In this document: positions 47,886-55,009 of the stretch, piece after piece | Position numbering within the stretch: the stretch's first letter is position 1 | Layout of the letters: each line of letters opens with the position of its first letter | Source of the DNA: Rhodopseudomonas rhenobacensis | GTDB lineage: Bacteria > Pseudomonadota > Alphaproteobacteria > Rhizobiales > Xanthobacteraceae | NCBI RefSeq assembly: GCF_014203125.1 | Contig: NZ_JACHIH010000004.1 | Span: 124,001 to 188,000 of the forward strand | Length of the DNA: 64,000 nt | Reading direction: 5' to 3' | Program-made: the position numbers and the translations under genes | Notes under the pieces: model-generated | What the model was told of the DNA's origin: nothing | The model's database searches: none | The model's input: only the letters and a program-made list of their open reading frames with translations

Positions 47886-48038
47886 GTGCCCAACAATCGC
47901 AATGTTTTGTTCCTGATCATCGGCGCGCTGGTCGTCGTGCTCGGCGTCGTCGGCTACAATCTCTATCAGGAGAAGAAGGAACCGCAGGGGCTGCAGATCA
48001 ACGTCGGTCCCGACGGCTTGAAAATCGAGAACAAATGA
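47886..48038 (+). CDS. 50-residue single-span membrane protein
   Basis: GTG 47886 has GGAG 8 nt upstream. The product begins MPNNRNVLFLIIGALVVVLG, a single transmembrane helix (about residues 7-25), then a hydrophilic tail (YQEKKEPQGLQINVGPDGLK, ending IENK). The tail pattern INVGPDGLKIE recurs in small proteins of related genomes. The stop overlaps the ATG of the next gene (ATGA), so the two are translationally coupled. Confidence 0.75.
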   Translation: MPNNRNVLFLIIGALVVVLGVVGYNLYQEKKEPQGLQINVGPDGLKIENK

Positions 48039-48301
48039 TGACGAGCAAAGCCACGCGCCGGATTCACCTGCTGCTTGCCGCGGTCGGCGGCATGGCGGCT
48101 TCGATGCAAACCGCGTCCGCGATCGAGCAGGTTCCGCGCGAGCAGGACATCATCGAATTGCGGCTCGGACAGCGCATCCAGGTCGACGACGGATCGTGTC
48201 CGACCGGGCAGATCAAGGAAATCTTGGGAGCGACGCTGACGGCATCGGGCGTGACCCGGACCCGCAGCTGCGTACCGCGCTTCGGCACCAAGAAGAAGTA
48301 A
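48035..48301 (+). CDS. small secreted protein, VDDGSCPxGQIKEI type
   Basis: An 88-residue protein whose ATG overlaps the preceding stop. The N-terminus is a signal peptide (about 1-30, basic start TSKATRRIHLLLAAVGGMA). The mature part has LRLGQRIQVDDGSCPTGQIK, then VTRTRSCVPRFGTKKK with a second Cys, so one disulfide is likely. Similar small periplasmic proteins are frequent in Bradyrhizobium relatives (possibly DUF6719). Function unknown. It forms a two-gene unit with 47886-48038. Confidence 0.75.
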   Translation: MMTSKATRRIHLLLAAVGGMAASMQTASAIEQVPREQDIIELRLGQRIQVDDGSCPTGQIKEILGATLTASGVTRTRSCVPRFGTKKK

Positions 48302-48567
48302 CAACTGCGAAGGTACGCCGCCCGTGGCGACCTCATACCGCCAACGTCGGCGCCTTCGCTGCAGACGCCAGCGCCTCGCCGATCCGGCCGGTCGCTTGCC
48401 GTGGTGATTGCGAGCGCCTCGCCGGCGCAGATATCCACACCACGGAAGACTACGCAGTTCCGTTCGCGGCAGCATTCTGTAACACTAACACCATTCACGT
48501 CGCGCCATCGTGACGCCATTGTGGTATGTTTGTTTATTGCGACGCAGCTGTCTGCGGAGGCTATTTC

Positions 48568-49209
48568 ATGACCAGGCGATCAACCGCCAGATCCGACGCC
48601 TCGGACGATCACAACATCAGCGGCGAAGCGGATTACCGTATCGCGAAAAGCCTGACCCTGATCAGCGGTATTGTGCGGCTCCAGGCCTTCAAGGGAGAGC
48701 TCGGCGATCCCCGGCTCGCGCTTTCCGAAATCGCCAACCGCATCGACGCGGTGGCGCGGCTGCACAGCCTGCTGGCGCAGTCGATGACCGGCACGGTCCA
48801 GCTCCGCAAGTATCTCGAACAGGTCTGCGAAAGCTCGGTGCGCGCGCTGTGTTACTTCCCGACAACGTTCGCGGTCAGTTGTTCGCCGGAACACATCGTG
48901 CCGTTCCGGCTGGCGCTGCCGCTCGGACTGATCACTGCCGAGCTGTTGTCCAATTCGGCGAAGTACTCGCATCCGGGCGGGCTTCCGCTGCGGATCAGGA
49001 TTCGCTGTCGCCGCGACGCCAGCGACGCCCTCACCTATCTGTACCAGGACGACGGCGTGGGCTTCCCCGATAACTTCGACGTCGGGCGCGACGGCCATGT
49101 CGGCATGCGGCTGATCAAGTCGCTGAGCGAGCGCTCGCGCGCCGCGCATCACTGGTCGAGCGGCCCCAGCGGACTCAGCTTCGAGATGGTGGCGCCGATG
49201 GCGGGCTAG
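48568..49209 (+). CDS. HisKA_2-type histidine-kinase-like protein without the phospho-accepting His
   Basis: A 213-residue protein from ATG 48568 with GGAGG 7 nt upstream. It aligns with the dimerisation and ATPase domains of HisKA_2/HWE kinases: ADYRIAKSLTLISGIVRLQA (about 35), LALSEIANRIDAVARLHSLL, N-box LITAELLSNSAKYSHPGG (about 135), G-box YQDDGVGFPDNF and GMRLIKSLSERS. In family members the first motif is HHRVKNNLQ; here it is DYRIAKSLT, so the phosphorylated His is absent. No sensor or membrane segment exists. It may bind ATP or a partner without autophosphorylation, or act as a phosphotransfer-type scaffold. Confidence 0.82.
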   Translation: MTRRSTARSDASDDHNISGEADYRIAKSLTLISGIVRLQAFKGELGDPRLALSEIANRIDAVARLHSLLAQSMTGTVQLRKYLEQVCESSVRALCYFPTTFAVSCSPEHIVPFRLALPLGLITAELLSNSAKYSHPGGLPLRIRIRCRRDASDALTYLYQDDGVGFPDNFDVGRDGHVGMRLIKSLSERSRAAHHWSSGPSGLSFEMVAPMAG

Positions 49210-49237
49210 CCGTCACGCGACATCGACCAGCGCCGAC

Positions 49238-49345
49238 GTCATTCCGAGCCGAGGACGGCGCGCAGCGCCGGCCGAACAGCGAAGTAATCCAGGGGATTCA
49301 CGTGCAGTCCTGGACTGCTTCGTCGCAAGAGCTCCTCGAAATGAC
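49238..49345 (+). repeat. 107-bp imperfect palindromic repeat, copy D
   Basis: Starts GTCATTCCGAGCCGAGGACG and ends CTCGAAATGAC; same family and orientation as copy A at 10792, with the end base pairs altered in parallel (CC/GA). Confidence 0.88.
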
Positions 49346-49389
49346 GAACTTGATCGTCGGGGTCGTTGTGACGGTTATGAATCGGAACC

Positions 49390-49800
49390 TCACGGCAGCG
49401 GTTCGAACATGCATTGCAGCGCCGGCTTGGCGATTTGGGTGAAGGTCTGGTCGATCTGCGATTGTTTCTCCGCCGGCACCCAGTCGGCCTCGATGGTCGG
49501 CACGCCGGTTTCGCCGATGCCGCGCAACAGCGCGGCGCGCAGATCGGGGTCCTGCACCGACGCGACGGCGTGATCGTGTAGGCAACCGCATACCGCCTGC
49601 GGATGCGCCCAGCGCCCCGCCATGTGCGAGGTGCACAGCCGGATGAACTCGCCCCGCCGATCGACGGATTTCGGCATCCAGATCGGCGCCAGCGCCGGCC
49701 CGGCGAGCGGGCGTTGCGACGGTACTTGTGCGACGGCGGTGCCCGCGGTCCCGAGACTCGCGATCAGCAACGCCAGCAACGCACACACCCGAACCATCAT
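49390..49800 (-). CDS. hypothetical secreted protein
   Basis: A 136-residue protein from ATG 49800. Signal peptide MMVRVCALLALLIASLGTA..., cleaved after AVAQ. The mature part contains GEFIRLCTSHMAGRWAHPQA and VCGCLHDHAV (three Cys, several His), then a helical region ending PALQCMFEPLP with a fourth Cys. The C-x(19)-C-x-C layout suggests disulfides or metal. I recognise no family. The frame upstream to 50268 is not supported. Confidence 0.72.
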   Translation of the reverse strand: MMVRVCALLALLIASLGTAGTAVAQVPSQRPLAGPALAPIWMPKSVDRRGEFIRLCTSHMAGRWAHPQAVCGCLHDHAVASVQDPDLRAALLRGIGETGVPTIEADWVPAEKQSQIDQTFTQIAKPALQCMFEPLP

Positions 49801-50110
49801 CAGACTTCGACCATTGCCTGCGGATCGGCGGATCGCCGCCACCATCCAACCATGCGGCGCCCTGCCCGGCACGCCGCGCGACGGCGCCATCGCCACCGTC
49901 GTTGGGGTTTTGCTAACCAAGCAATGTTTCAGGATGTCTGCGTCACGCCGGTAAAATGGTTTCGTCACGCATTTGAATTGTTTCGTCGCTACAAATGCGA
50001 CGAAACACACCGTGCGTTGTCGGGTCGGATGGACTATCCTGTAAGTGGCAATCGCCCGGGATGGAACTTTTCCGTCGCTCGCAGGTTGCCCAATAATCTC
50101 CAAGGAAAGG

Positions 50111-50380
50111 ATGACGACCGTGAACAGAAGCACGCGCCCCGGCGACGCTTCATTGAGCGCTGGATCATCACAAATGGCCGCACGGCTGACGAGCCGCCGC
50201 AGCCTCGCGCAGGACCGGATGATGCGCGGCGACACGCCTGGCGAAATGGCGCTGCAGTCCAACACCAATTATTATTCCACCTACTGCGCGCCGCAGGGCT
50301 TCGTCCAGCTGGTCGGCTATCGCGACCCCAGCGGAAAACTGCGCGCCGGACAATCCGCCGATCGGCGCGGAGTGCGGTAA
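50111..50380 (+). CDS. hypothetical small protein
   Basis: An 89-residue protein from ATG 50111 with AAGG 5 nt upstream; GTG 50120 is an alternative. It is Ser/Arg-rich at the start (TRPGDASLSAGSSQMAARLT), followed by MMRGDTPGEMALQSNTNYYS and YCAPQGFVQLVGYRDPSGKLR. No signal or membrane segment. A good terminator follows at 50446, which supports it as a transcribed unit. No family recognised. Confidence 0.6.
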   Translation: MTTVNRSTRPGDASLSAGSSQMAARLTSRRSLAQDRMMRGDTPGEMALQSNTNYYSTYCAPQGFVQLVGYRDPSGKLRAGQSADRRGVR

Positions 50381-50445
50381 CGGCGCCGCCTCGGCTGCCT
50401 CAGGTCGGGACAGCTTCGGCTCGGCAACGTCGCGAATGGATCATC

Positions 50446-50484
50446 ATGATGGGCTGGCCGATCTCGGCCGGCCCATCATGTTTT
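50446..50484 (+). terminator. rho-independent terminator
   Basis: ATGATGGGCtGGCCG, loop ATCT, CGGCCgGCCCATCAT, then TTTT: a long near-perfect stem between the convergent genes at 50111 and 50534. It could work for both strands, but the T-tract is on the plus strand. Confidence 0.85.
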
Positions 50485-50533
50485 CGTGGTCACTTCTGAG
50501 CTGCAGTTTCTGACTGCACTTTCCGAGCCGCGG

Positions 50534-51076
50534 TTACTTGAAGAAGTCGGCGCACTTCTGAACGGTTTGGTCGCCGGCGCCCCACGGCATCACCGGCACC
50601 GAGGAGGTTGAATTCTTCGGCGAGCCTTCGATGATACGGTCGGAATACACCATGTAGACGAGCACGTTGCGCTTGGTGTCGCAGCCCCGCACGATCTGCA
50701 TCTTCTTGAAGAACAGCGAGCGCTTCTTCTGGAACATGTCGTCGCCCTGCTCCATCTTGTCCTTGAAGCGGATCGGACCGATCTGCCGGCAGGCCAAGGA
50801 GATGTCCGACACTTCTTCGGCGAGGCCCAGCCATCCCTTGAAACCGCCGCGCTCCGGCACGGTGAAATGGCAGGCGACGCCTTCGATCTCCGGATCGTCG
50901 AGCGCGTAGGTGGCGAGCTTGTCGTTGGGGCTCAGCCATTTGAAGACGGTCGAGCGCCGGAAGATCAGATCCGGCTCTTCCGCGGCGCTGGCCACCGATC
51001 CCGACAGCATCGCGAATGCGAGCGCGGCCAGCGTCCAGGTCTTCAAATGAGAAATGCGAGGGGCTCGAACAGTCAT
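50534..51076 (-). CDS. creA: CreA family protein
   Basis: A 180-residue periplasmic protein. ATG 51076 has GGAG 8 nt upstream; the frame continues to 51094 without need. Signal peptide about 1-32 (TWTLAALAFAMLSGSVASAAE). The CreA pattern follows: DLIFRRSTVFKWLSPNDKLA, DPEIEGVACHFTVPERGGFKGWLGLAEE, ISLACRQIG, KMQIVRGCDTKRNVLVYMVYSDRIIEGSPKNSTSSVPVMPW. Family function is not established. The three to four Cys suggest a disulfide. Monocistronic. Confidence 0.93.
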   Translation of the reverse strand: MTVRAPRISHLKTWTLAALAFAMLSGSVASAAEEPDLIFRRSTVFKWLSPNDKLATYALDDPEIEGVACHFTVPERGGFKGWLGLAEEVSDISLACRQIGPIRFKDKMEQGDDMFQKKRSLFFKKMQIVRGCDTKRNVLVYMVYSDRIIEGSPKNSTSSVPVMPWGAGDQTVQKCADFFK

Positions 51077-51286
51077 GGATGTCTCCGTCAGCAAAGGTTC
51101 CCCCTATGTAGGCTAACCCGGCGATGCTGATAAGATGCCGCGCACCGGCTTTAACCAGTTGTGAGGCATTTCTGTTACTGTTGGGATGGATTTTAGGATG
51201 ATGCCGGGTGCGGCGACGATGTGCGCGCAAGGCCTTGCGAGAATCTTGTAAGTTTCGGGCGTGACGGCGGTATTCGAGGGTAACAC

Positions 51287-52858
51287 GTGGACCGGCAGCA
51301 GACATTTCATCGAACCGGCCCGCATCGCGCGACTGCCCCGCTCAACCCTTCGCTTCGATCCCGCTCGTGGTGGCGCGTTGGCGCCTTGGTGACCGCTGGA
51401 TTGCTGGTCGGCGGCAGCGCCGAGGCCACCGCGCTGTTCTGGCCGGACAGCGATTCCGCCGATTACATCTATAGCGAACCCGCGCCGCCGCCGCCGCCGA
51501 AGCGGCGGCTGAAGCCGCTTCGCCCTGCCGAATTCAAACGCGAGAAGCCCGAGACCGAGACCCGAAAGCCGCAGGGTCCGCTGGTGATCGCGATCTCGAT
51601 CGACCGCCAGCAGCTCAAGCTGTACGACGCCAACGGCCTGTTCGCCGAAAGCCCGGTGTCGACCGGGATGCGCGGTCACGCGACGCCGATGGGCGTGTTC
51701 AGCGTGATCCAGAAAAACAAATGGCACCGCTCCAATATCTATAGCGGCGCGCCGATGCCCTACATGCAGCGCGTCACCTGGTCCGGCATCGCGATGCATG
51801 CCGGCGCGCTGCCGGGCTATCCGGCGTCGCACGGCTGCATCCGCATGCCGACAAACTTCGCCACCAAGATGTGGGGCTGGACCCGGATGGGCGCACGGGT
51901 GGTGATCGCCCCCGGCGATCTCGCGCCGGAGCGCTTCGCCCATCCGCTGCTGATCGCGCAGAAGCCCGTTCCGGCGCCCGCGGCGGCGTTGCCGGCGCCG
52001 GTCACGGTCGGGAAATCCGACAAGGATGCCTCGGTTGCGGCCCCGGTTGCGACGCCGGCGCTGTCGATGGCGGAACTGCGCAGCACGCTGGCCAGCGACA
52101 AGCCGGCGGTGACGTCGCCGTCGGTGGTGTCGCCGCCAGTGGTTTCGCCGCCGCTCGGTCAGCGCCGCACCGCCGATGCCAGCCGCGTGCTGGCGTCGCC
52201 CGCCGCGAGCGATGCGGCGCCGCAGCCTGCCGTCGCGCCGGCGGCGGAAAAATCCGCCGACAAACCGATCGAGACCACCGAGTCGGTGGCGGCGCCCGCC
52301 GCCGCGCCCGACGTGTCGAAAGCCGATGCCGCCAAGGATCTGCCGAAGGATCAGGGCCGCGCGACCGACGCCGGCGCCGCCAAGCCCGACCAGGCGCAGC
52401 CGGCGAAGCGCAGCGGTCCGATCGCGGTGTTCGTCAGCCGCAAGGACGGCAAGCTCTATGTGCGGCAGAACTTCGCGCCGCTGTTCGACGCGCCGATCGA
52501 AATCGCCGCCGGTGATCGCCCGCTCGGCACTCACATCTTCACCGCGCGGCTCGACAAGGGCGACGCCAACGCGATCACCTGGTCGGTGGTGTCGCTGCCG
52601 AGCGTGTCTCGGCGCGCCGACACCGTCGCCGACGACGGCGCCGCGCGACGCCGCAAGAGCGTCGGCGCGATCGAGGTGAAGTCCGTGCCGTTGCCGAACA
52701 GTGCCGCCGAGGCGCTGGACCGGCTTAAAATCCCGCCGGACACGCTGGCGCGGATCGCCGAATCGCTGTCGACCGGCAGCTCGATCATCGTCTCCGATCA
52801 GGGCGTCGCCTCCGGCGAAACCGGCGAAGGCACCGATTTCATCGTGCCGCTGCGCTAA
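51287..52858 (+). CDS. L,D-transpeptidase (YkuD) with long linker and second degenerate domain
   Basis: A 523-residue envelope protein from GTG 51287 (GAGGG 7 nt upstream). A signal-anchor lies near residue 35. The YkuD domain (about 95-215) begins PLVIAISIDRQQLKLYDANG and holds the catalytic motif AMHAGALPGYPASHGCIRMP (Cys about 184), so it should form 3-3 peptidoglycan crosslinks or attach lipoproteins. A Pro/Ala/Ser-rich linker of about 150 residues follows. The C-terminal part (IAVFVSRKDGKLYVRQNFAP, later FTARLDKGDANAI) resembles a second YkuD fold but lacks the H-x-S-H-G-C-x-R core, so it is probably non-catalytic. Monocistronic. Confidence 0.92.
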   Translation: MDRQQTFHRTGPHRATAPLNPSLRSRSWWRVGALVTAGLLVGGSAEATALFWPDSDSADYIYSEPAPPPPPKRRLKPLRPAEFKREKPETETRKPQGPLVIAISIDRQQLKLYDANGLFAESPVSTGMRGHATPMGVFSVIQKNKWHRSNIYSGAPMPYMQRVTWSGIAMHAGALPGYPASHGCIRMPTNFATKMWGWTRMGARVVIAPGDLAPERFAHPLLIAQKPVPAPAAALPAPVTVGKSDKDASVAAPVATPALSMAELRSTLASDKPAVTSPSVVSPPVVSPPLGQRRTADASRVLASPAASDAAPQPAVAPAAEKSADKPIETTESVAAPAAAPDVSKADAAKDLPKDQGRATDAGAAKPDQAQPAKRSGPIAVFVSRKDGKLYVRQNFAPLFDAPIEIAAGDRPLGTHIFTARLDKGDANAITWSVVSLPSVSRRADTVADDGAARRRKSVGAIEVKSVPLPNSAAEALDRLKIPPDTLARIAESLSTGSSIIVSDQGVASGETGEGTDFIVPLR

Positions 52859-53037
52859 CAGCGTCGCGGGCCGCTTGGCGCTCGCGGCCACCCTCGGATC
52901 ATTCCCGGTCTGCCTCGGATCAGCGAAGGCGGCGCATAAAACCATTGCTGTTTCGGCGCGGCTGCCTCTAGGCTGGTGAATCAGGCGGGATGACACTCCG
53001 GCCCGTGAGCCGGAGCACGCCAGCGAAGGGAAACGCG

Positions 53038-54018
53038 ATGCGCATTGCGACAGGATTGCTGGTTGCCGGTGCAGTGTCGGTCGGCGTGGCGGTGACAGCC
53101 TTCGCGCAGAGCACGCCGCGTTCTTCGAAAGCCCCGCAAATCCTCGCCGCCGCCCCGCAGGCCGCGCCGGCCGCGGCCGCGCCCACCCCCGCCGCTGCAG
53201 CCCCGCTGCCGCCTCCCGCACCTGCCAAAGCGGCCTGCGCCAATCCCGACGCGCTCGGCGTCGGCCGCGTGGTCGAGATCGACACCACCGGCGGTCCTGG
53301 ATTCGGCTTCGAGCACTTCAAGCAGCTGGATTTCCTGCGCGACAAGGAAGTGGTGCTGACCTTCGACGACGGCCCGTGGCCGGTCAACACGCCGTCGGTG
53401 CTGAAGACGCTGGCGGACGAATGCACCAAGGCGATCTTCTTTCCGATCGGCAAGCACGCCACCTATCATCCGGAAATCCTCAAGGCGGTGGCCGCCGCCG
53501 GCCACAGCATCGGGTCGCACACCTGGTCGCACGCCAACCTCAACAACAAGAAGCTCACCGAACAGCAGCAGAAGGACGAAATCGAAAAGGGCTTTTCCGC
53601 GGTGAAGTGGGCGCTCGGCGCCGCGCCCTCGCCGTTCTTCCGCTTCCCGGCGCTGCAGCACCCGCCGGCGATGGTGACCTATCTCGGCACCCGCAACATC
53701 GCGATGTTCTCCTGCGATCTCGACTCCTTCGACTTCAAGGCCGGCAAGCCGGAGAAGATCGTCGAGACGGTGATGAGCAAGGTCGATCGGCTCGGCAAGG
53801 GCATCATCCTGATGCACGACTTTCAGAAGCATACCGCCGAGGCGCTGCCGACGTTGTTGCGGCGCTTGAAGGCCGGCGGCTACAAGGTGGTGCAGATGAA
53901 GGCCAAGGCGCCGGTCGCGACGCTCGCCGAATATGACGACGCGCTCGCCAAGGAAACCAAGCTGCCGACGGTGAGTTCGCGCCCGCTCAACAGCGTGGTG
54001 CAGACGATTTCCGAATAG
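53038..54018 (+). CDS. polysaccharide deacetylase family protein
   Basis: A 326-residue secreted protein from ATG 53038 (AAGGG upstream). Signal peptide about 1-22 (ending VTAFAQS), then an Ala/Pro-rich linker. The NodB domain has motif 1 LTFDDGPWPVNTP (about 103), the metal-binding motif 2 IGSHTWSHANL (about 160), motif 3 FFRFPALQHP, and the C-terminal ILMHDFQKHTAEALP. It should remove acetyl groups from a peptidoglycan or other N-acetyl glycan. It is 180 nt after the L,D-transpeptidase gene, so the two probably share an envelope-maintenance role but not certainly a transcript. Confidence 0.93.
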   Translation: MRIATGLLVAGAVSVGVAVTAFAQSTPRSSKAPQILAAAPQAAPAAAAPTPAAAAPLPPPAPAKAACANPDALGVGRVVEIDTTGGPGFGFEHFKQLDFLRDKEVVLTFDDGPWPVNTPSVLKTLADECTKAIFFPIGKHATYHPEILKAVAAAGHSIGSHTWSHANLNNKKLTEQQQKDEIEKGFSAVKWALGAAPSPFFRFPALQHPPAMVTYLGTRNIAMFSCDLDSFDFKAGKPEKIVETVMSKVDRLGKGIILMHDFQKHTAEALPTLLRRLKAGGYKVVQMKAKAPVATLAEYDDALAKETKLPTVSSRPLNSVVQTISE

Positions 54019-54047
54019 ATCAGCAGTGGAAACGGCGTCGTGTTGAG

Positions 54048-54632
54048 TTGGTGATCACGCTGCAATCTGAGCTTCGCATCGAAGGCTACGTCATCGTCTC
54101 GGCCGACGGCATGCTGGCGGACGCTCGTCACGTGATGCCCGAGACCCTGAAATTCCCCGGCGACCAGCGCTTCTTCGGCGAGGCGCTCGACCGCGCCGAT
54201 CTGATCGTGCACGGCCGCAACTCGTTCGAGGATCAGCCGAACTCGCCGCAACGCCGCCGCATCGTGGTGACCCGCAAGGTCGCGGCTGTCGCGCCGGATC
54301 CGTCCAATCCGAATGCGACGTTGTGGAATCCGGCCGGCGCCGCGTTCGACCAGGCCTGCGCGGGGGCCGGCGTCGCGGATGGCACTGCGGCGATCATCGG
54401 CGGGCCCGAAGTGTTCGCGCTGTTCTTCGATCGCTTCGATACGTTCTGGCTGTCGCAAGCGCCACAGGTGCGGCTGCCTGGCGGTGAGCCGTGCTTTCCC
54501 GGCGTGCCCGCGCAGTCCCCGGAGCAAATTCTCGCCGCGCACGGGTTGCGGGCGTGCGAGGTCGAACTGCTCGACCCGGCCGCCGCGGTCAGCGTTACCG
54601 CCTGGCGCCGCGGCTCGACCTCCGAGGTCTGA
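54048..54632 (+). CDS. DHFR/RibD C-terminal domain-like reductase
   Basis: A 194-residue protein from TTG 54048 or GTG 54051, 30 nt after the deacetylase stop. It has the dihydrofolate-reductase/RibD fold: IEGYVIVSADGMLADARHVMP at the start, ADLIVHGRNSFEDQ (about 46), RRIVVTRKVAAV, and AAIIGGPEVFALFFDRFDTFWL (about 122), which is the NADPH-binding G-G-x-x-[VL] region. The substrate is unknown; it is a stand-alone reductase rather than folate enzyme FolA. No strong ribosome site. Confidence 0.88.
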   Translation: MVITLQSELRIEGYVIVSADGMLADARHVMPETLKFPGDQRFFGEALDRADLIVHGRNSFEDQPNSPQRRRIVVTRKVAAVAPDPSNPNATLWNPAGAAFDQACAGAGVADGTAAIIGGPEVFALFFDRFDTFWLSQAPQVRLPGGEPCFPGVPAQSPEQILAAHGLRACEVELLDPAAAVSVTAWRRGSTSEV

Positions 54633-54662
54633 CCAAAGCAGCGAGCAAAATCAGCAGCTTTC

Positions 54663-54769
54663 GTCATTGCGAGCCGAGGCCGGAGCGCAGCGCCGGCTGC
54701 AGAGCGAAGCAATCCAGGGGCTATCCGAGTGGGCTGGATTGCTTCGTCGCAAGAGCTCCCCGCAATGAC
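54663..54769 (+). repeat. 107-bp imperfect palindromic repeat, copy E
   Basis: Starts GTCATTGCGAGCCGAGGCCG and ends CCCGCAATGAC; same family and orientation as copies A, B and D. It lies 30 nt after the DHFR-like gene stop. Confidence 0.9.
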
Positions 54770-55009
54770 GCGTTGAACGCCTGATCCCGTCGATCGCTTG
54801 CCGAGTGTGACGGTAACTAAGTCCTCCTCAGCAGCGATCGTGCCGCCGCGCTTGCTACGCGATATCGCATCCTTCGCCGCCGGCTTGAACGATCGGGGCG
54901 GTACGCGCGACTACCAAAAACACAACCTTAAGTAATATGACTTGCGCGCAGCTCGCCCGCGCGCAATGATCCATTATACAACCAATGATTGAACAGAGGG
55001 AGGCGAACC

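Noticed and set aside
49801-50268. Upstream extension of the secreted protein at 49390-49800
   Set aside because: The signal peptide begins at ATG 49800; upstream codons have no family likeness and would bury the signal.
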